64,000 bases of DNA from Yponomeuta sedellus (GCA_934045075.1 OW203722.1:13826796-13890795); one strand, 5' to 3'. Positions 1 to 13,494 are shown, numbered from the stretch's first letter. A program made the numbers and translations. The notes: generated by a model not told the origin, from the letters alone.

Positions 1-326
1 TTCTAAAATTTTAAGTTTTAATTTCCATCTCCGAAAGTGTTCACCAAACATTACCAAACTACCCTGGGACTAATTTTACGCTATATTTTATGAAACACGT
101 ACATATTACTAAAGGATGGGCCCCGTTAATCCTTATTTTCTGCTGTCCATTGAAGAGTTCCGGTCTCCATTTCTCTAAGTCTTCAACAGATCTTCACCAA
201 ATTGGAAAATGGGACCGGATATCACGACCCATTCGTCGGTATATTCATTGGAACAAAAAAAAAGGTTGAACTCAGTTAACATTTCATGAAGGTAAGTGAG
301 AACACAAACAAAAAAAGGAATATGAC

Positions 327-372
327 CGTCGAATTGAGAACCTCCTCCGTTTTTTGAAGTTGGTTAAAAATA
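327..372 (+). repeat. Dispersed repeat end, 'aacctcctcc...gttggttaaaaa' type
   Basis: The block 'gtcgaattgagaacctcctc' followed by a T-run and 'gaagttggttaaaaa' recurs at 41874-41920, 43206-43254 and 50283-50324. The shared order (gaattgataacctcct, T-run, aagtcggttaaaa) points to one old dispersed family, probably the end of a larger element. Confidence 0.6.
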
Positions 373-3300
373 AACAATTTTTTTAAGTAGGACAGGTTAC
401 ACTTGAATTAATATAACTAAAAAAAACTTTTTTAACTATTAAAGCAATGTATTTCACCTTCTTCTGTTATAATTTCCTATGCATGATTAGACATAGAAAC
501 TTTATTTCATAGAAGACACCATATATTTTGAGCCTGTTAGTTTATATACCGATGGAAATTATTTTGTACTTGGGTATTTTTGATAAAAGATATACTTTTT
601 TAAATATTTTATTTGGATATAATAACAAATTGTCAAGACATTGTCGATTCAAAGGCCACAGACTGTCGAGGCAGCAGCTAGTATTATATAAAAAGATTGC
701 GTCACCTATTACCCTTCTGTTAGTTCAAAAACGAGCAGGTCACTAGTGGTTAGTGGTATTAATTAACCTAGAGCAAATACCCCTCGTGGCTTTACGTTAA
801 GACAGCAAACCAAGACTGGGCGTGGCACCACGGAACACTCCTCAGCTCTATCGGGCTCTATCTTAATTAATCGGAGAACTCGAGACGTCTATGAGTAGAT
901 AGGTGCCACAAACGATAACCACCACCAATGAAAAAATAAACGTATTCTTTTAAGAGTCGGTTTTGCAAAAAGTGTTTAATAACAACAGTAACTACAATAT
1001 TACCATAAAATCGTTTACTTTATTATTTAATAATTTCCACGCTACACATTCGCTTGTATGAAAAATACATATTTTAATCTACAGTTTAGAATCTAGGGCA
1101 AGTGACTAATGTAGTATTTCCGCTAAAACGAACCTTTTTGGAAATATTTCTTGGCCTTTGTTCCTGGGCTAAAATAAGTTAAAATAGCTATTACTGTTCT
1201 ACATCTTTGGCTTATTGATATTTACGTACTTAATTTGCACCCGAAAAACTCTAGAATAGTTTAGACATGATTATTTTTTATTGGTGGCATTAGCCCCTAT
1301 GCCATCCTTCTTCGGCTTATGGATATTTAACTATTTTATTTTCACCCGAAAAACTCAAGGGTAGTTGACGTCTGGTTTGACTATGCATACATTCATGTGG
1401 TTAGAAATACTTGGTTTAAACGTCGTCCTGTAAAGGGCGAAATGGTCTTCTCGTTTTGCGTTAGTATTGAAATACACATTTCTTAATATGTGTCACTTTC
1501 ACTTTCAACACGCTAAAGTTTAAAATTCGTTGGGTATGGATAAACTGATTCTTGAGCTTCTCTTCTTGTCTCTCAAAAGAAACGGTTTTCATGTTTAGCG
1601 TTATTTCAATAACACGTATGAAGCGAACGGCCGTTCTAGGGGCGGCTTAAGAACATAAAAAAATCGAGATTCAGAAAAAAACAGAGCTGAATCTTTTTAT
1701 AGCATCATTGTATTTGTGCTTGTTATTTTTTAAATTTTCTTTAGACTGCAATACCCTTTTTCGATTCGCGTCGTTGCGCCAACTTTGATATGGTGGATGT
1801 TTCGGGAACCTCTCACACTTTACTCGCACCTTAATCATGTAGTTCAGCAAACGGCCGCTAGATAGCGCTACTTGGCTCGCGTAGTTCAGCACATCTACGG
1901 CGTAGTCCATGTTTAATTTGATAGATGGCGCTGGACAGAATGAAAACCATTTCTTAGCAAAAAGTTGTTATCTACTATTCATGTCTTAATATGCTTCCAT
2001 CTCTTATTTTAGTTTGTTTCTTTATGTGTACAAAACGCAGTCATTACTACTAAAATTAATATTTGTATAATATTTATCACGAATTAATATCCTATCATGC
2101 ACTTAATTTTTAGTTAGGTACCTAAGCTAATGTAGGTATTACCTATTTGTTTATTTTTTTTAATATTTTGTTGATTATCCTTATATAAAACCTTAAGTTG
2201 AAACCTAAAATGAAGATACCTAAGTAGGTACGTAACATAGTTTACCTACGTGCCTATGTTAACTTTTCGACTGATTACTTTCCAAGCTAAGACAGCTTAT
2301 AAACAAAACAAGTAAAAGTAATTTGTCGTTTATTTGCTCAACTTCATTCGAGAATTATCTTGGGACATTCTTAATTTAAAAAGCTAATTCTGGGACGTCA
2401 GTTTCTCTTCGGTCGTGTTTCTCCGTTTTGAATCATGGCTGAAGTTATCCCGCACTTGGCACACAATCGCGCTGCCTCCTTCTTCATTACAAGACACTTT
2501 TTCCGCCCTTTTGTCTCTATTTTTTCGCCGAAAAGCCGTTTATCCACTTTAAGTGTAAGAGGACGGTGAAAGGAAATGTTTGTCAGCTGTTAGGAAGTCT
2601 TGTGGATCCGCTGAGCTTCTTTTATTTGGGGGATTTTTTGTCCATGTCATTATCATAAATATGCTAAACCCATTTAAGTGACTCTTGCAGATGATTAGTG
2701 ATTTGTTAGGGCCATAATTTATTTGTTAGCTGTTTGGGAAGACTGCGTGTGAAGCGGGCAGCGATGGCGCGGGACGCGACTTATTTCGTTTATAACGTTT
2801 TGCGGAGGCAGTGTGACTGTCTTCTTAGCGATGGGCTTTTGGCACTGTCTGTCAATACCCGATCTTGTTGGGAAACTTTTCAAAATTGGAATTCCGAAGT
2901 TCAGAGAGAACGTGCCGGAGCGCGGCGCGCACGCTCCATCTCTCAAAGGAAATTCGGTAACGGGCCGTGTATTTACGCGGGAATTGAATTATCTATATCT
3001 ACTTTTCTTCTTTGTGTATATAGGTAGATTATATTTGAGAAATGTTGAACTTGTGTATATTGGAAACGAAGCAAAAACATTAGCTACTCCATGTTTGTTG
3101 AGATTTTTTGTCTGTTTCATGCATCAATATATTTAATTGTTTGGTGATAACCTCATTAAAACTTTTGTCTCAGATGAGTTATGATATAAAACGTCGGCAG
3201 TATTATTTGAGGACGGGAATGGGTGCAAAGTTGCAACCAGGGGATTAAGCGGAACGTAATTAACGGCCGGAGCCGTCCGTGCTTGCCTAGACTCAATATC

Positions 3301-3792
3301 AGATTAGCTTCTCCACTGGATTACATTACCCACTGCCCGTCACGCCGCTTGCTTGTCTAGTTTATATCACACTCAATCCAATTATAATTGCATGACATCA
3401 AGGTATAATAATGCATGCGTGTAACGTGCCCACGGTTGATTGATCGGCAGCTAATACTCGAATATATGACATACATAAATCTATTAACACCTGCGATTGT
3501 ACTGAAACGATATTTCCTTGGCTCGCACTACCGAATTCGGATGTAGATATATCGCGAAATCATTTTGTAAAAGAAACCAGTCTTATTTAAGATCGGCCGG
3601 TCCGTCACAGGAACCTTTCACACGTTGCAGTTTTGTTCTTGGTTTCTAACCTCTTAAAATCAGACACAACATAAATATAAAGTGCAAAACTCACTGATCG
3701 ACAAACTTTACTGGGTGCTAGGGTACTAGAATGATTTGAATTTCTTCTTCTTCTTAGCGTGACGATTTCAATGATTATTATAATCATTGCGT

Positions 3793-3830
3793 GATATTGC
3801 GTGATAACCATACGATTATCACGCAATATC
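3793..3830. repeat. Perfect 15-bp inverted repeat, 8-nt loop
   Basis: The arm gatattgcgtgataa (3793-3807) is exactly reverse-complemented at 3816-3830. It is one of several perfect short-loop hairpins in the window. Confidence 0.85.
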
Positions 3831-4586
3831 CTATATAAGTAATATATACTAATTTCTATGTTTGTATATTTTTTGTGGTTAGTTTAAGTATTTTATTAAA
3901 TACGTACGAATATTATTTGTAAGTCACTTAGTTCATTTAAATTTTATATATAATAATTAGTTCATCAAAAAATAATTTTAGTTCTATCCCTCCTATGGTT
4001 ACCTGGAAGAGATAAAACCGATAAAACCGCAAACCGTGTACGGCAAAACTTAAATATGTATGTTAAGTTCTAATCTAATCTTAGCACGGCTGAATTAACA
4101 AAAGCGGAATCTGGCATACTGTTAGGTAATGTGATCATGACCTGAGTTCTACTCGAATGAACAAATTACAGAGTTATTTTGCCGCGTTACCTAGGATCGA
4201 GATGAGAGTTATAAGTAAAAAGAAAACCGGCCTAGTACAAGTCGGATCTGCACACTGGGGCTTAATTACGAGCACCAAATTCTGAGCGATTCCATTCGCC
4301 TAACTGTAAAATTCCATACTAATTTGACTGTTAGGATAGGTCAACATTTTGTGCAAGTAATATAGAGGCAGAGGATTCAGAAGTACTTGTCTCAGATTTT
4401 CCCTTTTATTTTTTTGTTATACTATAAATAGACTGCGCTATATGAATAATGTTTGTTGATATTGTGTTTAGTTGTTGACGATTAACGATCATGGCATATC
4501 CTGAGCGGCGGGCTTTTGGTGCCATGTCTTATTTACACTCTAAACCATTACTGTTTTTGATTTAACTCTGGTACCAAATAAACGTT

Positions 4587-5049
4587 TTCTGTTCTGTTCT
4601 GTTCTGTCTGTTCTGTTCTGTTCTGTTCTGTTCTGTTCTGTTCTGTTCTGTTCTGTTCTGTTCTGTTCTGTTCTGTTCTGTTCTGTTCTGTTCTGTTCTG
4701 TTCTGTTCTGTTCTGTTCTGTTCTGTTCTGTTCTGTTCTGTTCTGTTCTGTTCTGTTCTGTTCTGTTCTGTTCTGTTCTGTTCTGTTCTGTTCTGTTCTG
4801 TTCTGTTCTGTTCTGTTCTGTTCTGTTCTGTTCTGTTCTGTTCTGTTCTGTTCTGTTCTGTTCTGTTCTGTTCTGTTCTGTTCTGTTCTGTTCTGTTCTG
4901 TTCTGTTCTGTTCTGTTCTGTTCTGTTCTGTTCTGTTCTGTTCTGTTCTGTTCTGTTCTGTTCTGTTCTGTTCTGTTCTGTTCTGTTCTGTTCTGTTCTG
5001 TTCTGTTCTGTTCTGTTCTGTTCTGTTCTGTTCTGTTCTGTTCTGTTCT
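4587..5049. repeat. (TTCTG)n pentanucleotide satellite
   Basis: About 92 head-to-tail TTCTG units form an almost pure tract. The only visible interruption is one 4-base unit near 4604 (ttctgtctg). Because the unit contains no stop in any frame, the minus strand translates to an artificial (EQNRT)n protein, which should not be annotated as a gene. The purity suggests recent expansion and a length-variable locus. Confidence 0.97.
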
Positions 5050-5339
5050 ATAATAACGCCAATCTTGTTAGACATATAAGTATAATAGTACCGTTATCAG
5101 CTATAACTTATGACAATAGATAAAAAACAACAATGGTGTAAAGAATTTTCTTGAATGTAGGATTTCCTTTTAATTTGTTGATGTTTTTATTATTTATTGT
5201 GTACACCGCAATAATAATAATATATATTCTGCAGATTTCAACTGATTACTTGTTACGCCCAAGAGATGATAAAGCCTATTAAAGATTAGATATAAAAAAC
5301 AGACGGCTTAGTCATAATAACAGGCCATTGGCACCCTTT

Positions 5340-5465
5340 TATTCTTCTTCTTCTTTAGGCTATATAGTCCAGTGCTGGACATAGCACTCCCCTAATGAGC
5401 GCCATAGCGCCACGTTGTGCTATCATAATCCCCACGCTGGGCATGCGGGTTGGGGATCGCAGTTT
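5340..5465 (+). repeat. Dispersed retroposon fragment
   Basis: A TTC-rich stretch is followed by 'taggctatatagtccagtgc', then 'tggacatagcactcccctaa' and 'gagcgccatagcgccacgtt'. This order is typical of an abundant lepidopteran repeat that I recognise but cannot name with certainty. The related 'cagcagtgg...tataggctgc' ending recurs elsewhere in the window. Confidence 0.55.
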
Positions 5466-6402
5466 GGTGGAATTGTACCCTTTTATTATGAAAAGTAATT
5501 TGAGGACAAAAAAATAACCAAATACCTTCTCAAAAGAAAAAGAAAACTTTAAGTTTCTGTTGCCAATAGGCGAAAATACCTTTGTTGGCAGCTGAAACTG
5601 CAGTGTGGAGTTAGAATATTCCAAGAGTTAATTTAATATAGCACCATGTAACACCCCACCCCGCGTAATAAAAAGACTTTAACCCACTTAAGAAGAAAAT
5701 ACGTACAATAATAATTAACCTACTAAAAGAAGCTATGATGCAAAACACTCTAATGGCCAACTGTGATCGTCTAGTCTAATGAGAACCCTTCGTTGTGAAC
5801 GTATTAGTAACCTAAGCTCTTTTAGGATATGAGATTGAGTAACGAGAGTGTGTAAGAGATCCGTTTAAATACAAAAGCAGAATTTAGATTAATCAACAGG
5901 AACCAAAGGTTAGCTTGAAGCAAATAAATATAAATGAAAACAGCAATCAAGCGAATGAAATAAGCGAAAGCAAGATATGATTTAAAATAAATTAAATAGA
6001 TAACAGGTTAAGCTGCAATGAAGTTAAAAGACACAAAACTAGGATGAAATATGTAACTCTTACAAAACTACTGCTAAATAAATAAAATATAAAACTACCA
6101 AATAAACCAAATGTCATACAGCAAACACGTGAGTGTTATAGTATAACGTCCCCTACCAAAAAGGCCGGTTAAGACAGACATTATTAGCCGACTAGGTAGA
6201 TAAGAATGGATTAATATGAGATGAGTACAATACTCGGTTATCTACTAGTCGATAGAGCTAATTATATCTACCCTGGATGGGGTATGGCCACCACTACGTT
6301 ATACTGTTAATATATACTTATAAATAATAAACTATGACAGACTAGAAATAAGAATAGGTACAGTGATTCATTATCCCGAGTCTATTCCTCAAGTAGACAT
6401 AC
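5466..6402. other. Non-coding stretch
   Basis: AT-rich sequence with no supported gene, RNA or repeat that I could identify. Confidence 0.5.
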
Positions 6403-7100
6403 ATAATTACGCGAGAATTGGCAAAGCGACGTTCAGCAGTACAATGCATTGGCAGTCGACGAAAGTGAGAGAGATAGGTAGGTAACCAAATGCACAAAGT
6501 ACGTTGGAAAAGACTTCACCGAAGCTTACCAACACTGAAACAATCTGGCCAAACTCACGCAACCATGAAATGCCACTATAGGAAAAATCAATCAACTAAA
6601 GAAAATACTAACGATAAAATCTGTACTTATTCCCAAAATAAATATAATAACCTAACTACGTATATGCCTTAAGTATCACACACAATTAACGCAGGAATTG
6701 GCAAAGAGACGTCCAGCAGTACAATGCATTGGCAGAAGAGTGAGAGAGAGGTAGGTAATCAAATGCACAAAGTACGTTGGGAAAGACTTCATCGAAGCCT
6801 ACCAACACTGAAACAATCTGGCCAAACCAACGCAACTATGAATGATACTAAAGCACAAGTCATCAGAAGGAAATAAATATAATAAACGCACAATAAGCAT
6901 AATTAGGTATAAAAGTCTTAAGACCCAGGTCATTACACACAATTAACGTAAGAAACGGCAAAGGGATGTTCAGTAGTACAATGCATTGGCAGAAGAGTGT
7001 GAGTGAGGTAGGTAGACCAATGCACAAAGTACTTTGGAACAACTTCATCGAAGCTGACCAAACTGAAACATCTCAGCCGAACCCACGCAACCATGAAATA
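6403..7100. repeat. Degenerate tandem repeat, about 265 bp x 3
   Basis: Three successive units share the blocks 'ttggcaaag', 'cagcagtacaatgcattggc', 'aatgcacaaagtacgttgg' and 'actgaaacaatctggccaaa'. They start near 6411, 6685 and 6950, so the period is about 260-280 bp. Units differ by many substitutions and small indels, most in the third copy, so the array is old. No coding potential is shared between units. Confidence 0.85.
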
Positions 7101-7207
7101 ATGCCAAGAATTAAGCCAATATACCTACTACAAAAATAAGCCTTACTATTAAAAGCCTATAGTGGCTTCTAGCTACTCACTAACGTCCCATAACGTCCTT
7201 TCATTGC

Positions 7208-7437
7208 CTATCATAATCCGTAATTTGATAACCCTATATATTGGACACCCTATATCGCGACTATATTTGGACTATGCGTTCCTATACAGTATAATTATAA
7301 TCTACTAACAAACGTAACATAATATAAACCGTAATTTACCACCCTATATACTGGACACCCTATATTGCGTATATGCCGCCTATGTATTCCATTCAGTAGT
7401 AAGTACCTATATGATCTATTACAAACGTAACATACCT
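7208..7437. repeat. Tandem duplication, about 115 bp x 2
   Basis: Two adjacent units share 'ccgtaattt', 'accctatata.tggacaccct', 'atat.gcg' and 'acaaacgtaacat'. They begin near 7210 and 7325. This set directly follows the 265-bp array, so tandem amplification of unrelated units is clustered here. Confidence 0.8.
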
Positions 7438-10400
7438 ACATAACTTCGGTCGAGAAAAGTACGCACCTACCTACATAAACGCAAGAGTTGAATGACCCGA
7501 AGGTCACGAGTTAGACAGCTATTATAAAGGTACCGCATCGCTCTAAATCTATTCCTTAGTTCGATGGAAATGTCACTGTTAGATTAATATGCACACAACC
7601 TCACACCTAGTGTTATCTAACAATCATTGATATTAAATATTGACAGAAGTTGTAAACAATACGTTTAGTAGGTACCAAATCAGAATTAAAATGCTATAAT
7701 TTTCTAACGGGTTTAGACAGATTTACCTACCTTACCCTAATTGAATCGAGACATTAAACGTAACGCTTTTATCTACCTGATTTAATAGCTTCAATAGGAA
7801 ACATTGAGGAGACACCAATTCACTTATTTGTCAATTTAAAATGATCCTAACAAACGAATAAAGACCGCATATGTGGGGAGCTGGGGAAATACTTACTCTC
7901 ATCATTCAACTCTGGATACCCTGGAAGAAAAAGGGGAGCCTACCTAACATTCCCAGCCCAGTAAGCTAATGAATTTAACCACCAAACAAATTGTTTCAGC
8001 AAAGCAAACCCCATTTATATTTAATCGTGTGTATGTGTGAGTGCCTATGGTGTTTCCCTAGTCACAGCTATTGCCTATCGCTATTCTCCCTAACTCCGGA
8101 AAACCTAACTGTTTCAAGTCATTAAATTCTTTTTAATGCACTAACTCGTGCTAAGGACTGACTTGACGCAGTTACTACACGGAATATAATACATAGATAT
8201 GTTATGGGTGCAAAGTGCCAGAGGGCTGGAATCGTCTGTCACGCAGGGAAATAGCAGGGGGAAAATTGCTATACCACAAATGCTAGTGGAAGGAGATCTA
8301 ACACCACATTCACAAGAAGCATTTTAACCCAATTTTCAAGCTAGATAATTAATATGAAATTATCTCAATTAAGTAATTAATTATGACATGTAATTATATA
8401 GGAAAATTGTTTTACAAATAAATTAAATTGGGCACACCTCCGGTGAAGGGATTCTTTAAACCTTTCAACCAAAGCAGACTCAGATTCAGCCGTAGCATAG
8501 TAAGCAGAGCTAGATATTGGAATTCCTCATTTAGTCTGTCAAATCAACTGTATAAGGCTACCAAGTGAATTCGCTCTAAATTCACACGTTTGTATGCGGA
8601 ATTAAATATGATGCAAACCTCTGAAAGCTATGGCGCAGACATGTCATTGATAACCTCGTGTGCCTACATCGAGTCGAGTAGGTATTCGACAAAGGCTAGC
8701 CACACGGCCTATCCCTAACATGCCCTTGCCACCGAGAGTTTTGTTTTGCACACATTTATTTCCCCAAAAACGCTGTACTGTGGAGAAAAAGGGTTAGTTC
8801 ACAATTTATTTCGCGGAAGCTACACTAATCACAAATGCTGAAAACCATATTTTACGCGGAAACCTTCTAGCTAATTGTACGGAATACTCACCAAAACCGT
8901 TCCTAACATTTACACTTTTTACTTTCAAATCTAATTCCCTAGCTCCGAAAGTACCTCTAAACCTGAGACTTCACACCAGGGCTGATACACTAGAACGCAA
9001 TGCCCACAGATGATGCTAGGTCACAAATCCAAAGTCACTTTCCTATTACCGAATTTAAATGCAATCGAAACTCCCCAGTTCTAATAAATTCACACAAAAT
9101 GGCGAATTTTCCTACGAGCGGAATAGGTGTACGTACTATTGAATTTCCTGGTCCAGAATGCGTGCGCGCCGCTGGCGCCTCGGCCTTTTTATAGCCTCGC
9201 GAAACAACCCCGCGCGTCCAAAATGGCTCCGCTACCAATTCCGCTTTGTCTAACCCATCATGAAACCTAATGACACCCGATTGGCCAGCCGAAATCCACC
9301 TCCATCTCGTTTCAGAACTTTAATGTTTTGATATTTTGTAAATTAATTTCCTGTGTCTTAATGTAATACATTATTTATTTTCTATTTATCTATCTCGATA
9401 TTTCCTGTTTAATTGATTTGTCTACAATAATTTCTTCTTAACAATTTATTCCAACACACCACTGACCTGCGGCACAATGCTTACGGACAACTAACTAACT
9501 TCTGTTAATATAAAGGTTTAGCGTAATGTTTGTGTTAAAACATCGTTTCAATTTAGTACAGATTTACCTAGAAATACTCTACTTAGGCTACAATTGCGAA
9601 TTGAAACGTTATAATCATTTCAGTAGGCGCCGCGGCAACCAGTGGCGCCCAAACCGGAATCGGCTAATCGGAGAACTACAATCCACCAATACAGCAATAC
9701 TCTAAACTCACACACGCAACCCTGTATGAATACGAGAAGAAGCTGCGTTCAACAATATTTAATTATTAGGGATGCCCTAAATGCTACATTTCAAAAGTGA
9801 TGAATGATTCAATTCCTTTCCCGAACATTGAATAAATAGCTCTTAGCAGTTCGTGACTAAATATATTACGTGTCATGTTTCATTCCAATTTACGAGTAAC
9901 ACCTTTAGCTATCCCTCTAGCAACAATTATAAATAATTACACCATTGGCAAATATTATGGTATTAAGTTACTCTACTTTGAAATTTTGATTTAATATGAA
10001 ATAAATAACGTAACAAGACTATCGAAAGCATCGAGCCATGAAAGAAAATCAATAAACAATCAAAATAGAAATTCCTACCTTGGACAAATTATGTTAAGAA
10101 TAATAACTCTTATACAACACAAACATACATTACAACATTAGTCCCATACTGTCCCAAGCGACGTGCATGGTTGTTTTAAAAAAAGTTGAACGGAATCGAA
10201 CCCGCGTACCGTCCGATCTCCGCACTACACCTACCAAATACGTGCTTCACTCGCCTAACCGTAGGTACGTGTCTCGGCAGACGGCGCCGCCGGTTACTAA
10301 CGCGGAACGGAATGAGACCATGTGGTACACCTACTCTCACGTTCTTTTATAGACATTAAGTTTATGATTGATTTATCATACGAGATTACGTTTAGGTGAT

Positions 10401-10580
10401 CTAGATATTAAAAGAGATATGAAGGGAATCATTCGAAATCCTTTTCTTTTGTTTAAATCATTCAACCCCAACACTAGCCTAGATAGGCTAGTATCCATTC
10501 TCAAAAGAAAGTAGATGTTCTTTAATTGATTAATTATGAGCTTTATTTATTTTGGTTTTGTGAATAGACCACTTTTTTTT
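7438..10580. other. Non-coding stretch with one SINE tail and a GC-rich patch
   Basis: No gene is supported. A short SINE family 1 tail lies at 8132-8157. A GC-rich patch at about 9155-9245 contains CpG-dense sequence around 'cctttttatagcctcgcg'. It could be a promoter, but I see no attached exon. A tRNA-like B-box on the minus strand near 10200 is too degraded to assign. Confidence 0.5.
8132..8157 (-). repeat. SINE family 1 terminal fragment
   Basis: The block 'tttttaatgcactaactcgt' plus 'gctaagga' matches the conserved terminus seen at 16229, 23122, 42881 and 51491 with one substitution. Only the terminus is left. Confidence 0.7.
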
Positions 10581-10584
10581 ACAG

Positions 10585-11105
10585 AGACTTGTAATATTAC
10601 ATCAATATGTTCTAAATTAGTTTCCTTTCACGACAAGACACATTAATAACCTCTGAATGGAGCCGTAAAGAACATTTAGTGATCTCAGTCTCGGCTAGAT
10701 GGAGCTAGTAGTTATTTTGATCTATTGAGTTTTATTAAATTAATTGTTTAAGTGAATATATTACTTTTACAAAGTCTCTAATATTACATCGGTGCGTTAT
10801 ACATTAGTTTTCTTTCATGACAAGACTTATTAAAAGCTTTTTAAAGAATTTGAAAGTAGGATTAAAGAAAGTTTAGTGAACCCATTCTCACCTAGATGGA
10901 GTTAGTAGTTATTTGATTGATTATAAGTTTTAGTAATTTTTATTGTTTAAGTGAATATAATACTTTTACCAAGTCTCTGATGTTACATCGGTGTGTTATA
11001 AATTAGTTTCCCTTCATAACAATATGTATTATCGACATACTACAGAGTTTAAACGTAGCAATAATTATCGTTTTGTGATTCTATTCTCTCCTAGGTAGGG
11101 GCTAA
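10585..11105. repeat. Tandem repeat, about 195 bp x 2.7
   Basis: Three units align through 'gtctctaatattacatcggt', 'gttataaattagtttcc', 'ttcatgacaag' and 'agatggagctagtagttat', with anchors near 10591, 10782 and 10978. The period is about 191-196 bp, close to nucleosome repeat length, as in many satellites. Divergence is substantial, so this is an old local array. Confidence 0.85.
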
Positions 11106-12690
11106 ATTGAATGTTTTAGAGATTATTCTTATTTATATCTTTAGTATATGGTTTTCTGTCTTCAAATCACTAACATAAAATCGCTGTGAATAACTCAGTA
11201 TACTTTGATAACCATAACATTACCTCAACACGGAATTTTACCTACTTAACTACTAGGTAAATAAATGCTTATAAAATCTACAAGCGCGTGCAAAAACAAG
11301 AAAGATATTGAAATTTGTTCTTATAATCTACTATTTTAATAGTGATAGCAATTAACATTTGATTTGAAAGCAGTTAAAGGGAATCTACTTCCCAGCCGCC
11401 GATAGCGCCATCTATCTGTTAGGATGAAATGCTGTGTCACAAGTGATAGGTAGCGGACGAGTTTTTTCCAATCGATAGTCTATTAGTTGTGCGTTCGTCC
11501 ACTGCAGATGTCGTTGTAACTTATTATTTTATTCCATTATTTATTTAGTCATCCCTAAATTCTTGTTGCACAATTTAATCTAGGTATAACAAACCCTGTT
11601 AGAAAACAAAATAATGTCTAGCTGTATTTCAGTCTTCGAATAGACTACTACATAAAGAATCCTATTGCATAATTTTGTTTTGTTTAAATGCAAATTGGCC
11701 CAGCGGCGACAGACGCCGATCTCCACCGGAAGGCCGCGGGATCGAACCCAGCCTCACTCAGCAAGCGGAATGTTTTTCTTTTCTTTTTATGACTAATAAC
11801 GGAAATGTCGATTAGTACACAAACAAACCTCAACAAATCCCCAGAAAGCGTCCCCGCTACGAAACTTATTTGTTGTATTTATAGATTTATTGTAATGCCT
11901 AACTTGAATGATAAGGACCTTCTAACGACTAAAGTGCCTACCTACCTAATCAATCTCGTTAAATAAAGTTTCCGCGATTTTACTACGTAACCTATCTCGA
12001 ACCAAACTGGCACAGAACACAATTCAAATTTATATTAACGATCGTGAGCACTTGTATGGACCTTGGTCCGTTACAACCAGTCTTCCGTGACAGTCGTTGG
12101 ATTGCGCTAATCTTTGGAACAAACCGCCGCTCCGGTGTATGTTGGCTCGGCTTGAGTAATTCAGGGTGATCTAATATAGCTTCGAGCTGTCTTATCGTCT
12201 AGGTATTTTTAAAAATTTTGCTTGAAGTTTCTAAGTACTAAAATATACCGAATCAACAAAATCGCTTCAAATATCGACTTCATGCTATTTATAGGGTGAC
12301 TTGGAAATAATTAGCAACTTTATAAGGTAATGCTCTTTTCATTATGATTTTTTCATATTTGTGATTATTTTGCAATAGCATAAATTATTTAAAAGTGCTT
12401 TACAATATTTTTATAAATATTTCTACCTAGCTATGTAATTCAGTTTTTGATTATAAGATTAGCAGAAAAAATCAATACGGTTTTCATTTTGTAAATTCAT
12501 GTTAGTACGTTCCTTTTTTGTGTAGGTACAATAAACTGCTTTCTTACTGTCTAATTTCTTTAACGCTCTCCTAAACTATTAATCCAAAAATTTGATAACA
12601 TTCTTCTAAACTAAAAAGTGTCTTTAATCACAATTTCAACTGTTGCAATATAAAATATTACCCTTTAAGAAGTTCCTCTTCACACAAAAA
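11106..12690. other. Non-coding stretch with one tRNA-like segment
   Basis: No gene is supported. At 11696-11770 an A-box-like 'ggcccagcggcgacagacgc' and a B-box-like 'gggatcgaaccc' suggest the head of a tRNA-derived SINE, too degraded to class. Confidence 0.5.
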
Positions 12691-13203
12691 AAAACCGGCC
12701 AAGTCCGAGTCAGACTCGCGCACCGAGGGTTCCGTACAAACCTGTATTATAGACCTGAGTATTTGGTATGAATTTCAATTTAATACCTCTACGCGTTTAT
12801 GAGGAAATGGGTAGTAAGTTTAAAATTATTAAAAAAAAATATATTATGAGATGTAACTAAAAATTTATGGTTTTCGTAATTTTTCCTTTATCTATGCTAT
12901 AAGACGTTGCTTCGTACCAAATTTCAAGATTCTGAGTTCACGGGAAGCACCCTGTAGGTTTTGATTCCCTTGCAAGTGTCGAAAATTTGCGGCATAAACG
13001 GCTGTATCTTTTGATTGCGTTGGCTTAGAAGTTTGATTTTTTCACAGCTTCAAGGGACAGTAGACCTGAGTAATTGATATAAATTTCAGCTTCATACCTC
13101 CACGCGTTCCTGAGAAAAAGGGTCTTGACAGACGGACGGACGGAGACAGACGTGATCCTATAAGGGTTCCGTTTTTTCCTTTTGAGGTACGGAACCCTAA
13201 AAA
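12690..13203 (+). mobile_element. Dispersed element with 'gggttccgta...tacggaaccc' ends
   Basis: The block starts 'accggccaagtccgagtcag' plus 'actcgcgcaccgagggttcc'. It runs through a 'gacagacggacggacggaga' stretch and ends 'gaggtacggaaccctaaaaa'. The 'agggttccgta' and 'tacggaaccct' blocks are mutually inverted. Related copies and fragments lie at 18412-18480, 42540-42680, 47798-48122, 48123-48395 and 49825-50045. This is a very common lepidopteran repeat type. No ORF is conserved. Confidence 0.75.
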
Positions 13204-13494
13204 ACTCAAAAAGTCTGCGTTTATCTTTTTAGAAGTACAAAACCTCTTCTAGTTCAATTGTCAGAACTTGATCACCAAGTTTTAGAAAAGTCTTTATGAA
13301 AATTGATCAATTACCTTAATTAAGCCCAAACCTTAAGGGTCCATTGTTGTCCGTTGCGAAGATTCCGTTTTTACCTCCCAATGCCATCAACATACGCTGG
13401 TGACGACGTTTCACAAGAGACCTCATCAAGACATTGAATGAGCAAAACTTGCAGAGTTTTCGGTTATCCAGTATCCACATTTCAATCCCAATAA

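Larger units (their letters stand above)
1..4586. other. Non-coding AT-rich flank
   Basis: I see no gene here. The stretch is AT-rich with short, unrelated open frames. A GC-richer patch at about 2740-2960 carries overlapping short frames on both strands, none with recognisable domains or splice context. A dispersed-repeat fragment lies at 327-372 and a perfect hairpin at 3793-3830; both are listed separately. Confidence 0.6.

Noticed and set aside
2719..3136. Overlapping frames in the GC-rich patch
   Set aside because: Frames are open on both strands with no recognisable motif, so chance is likelier.
4548..5075. 175-residue (EQNRT)n open frame on the minus strand
   Set aside because: It is a translation of the TTCTG satellite, which has no stop in any frame; there is no other coding evidence.
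9150..9245. TATA promoter ('cctttttatagcc')
   Set aside because: No transcript or exon can be attached; the motif alone is too common in AT-rich DNA.
10585..11105. CRISPR-like array
   Set aside because: Repeat units are long, diverged and without regular spacers; the genome is eukaryotic.
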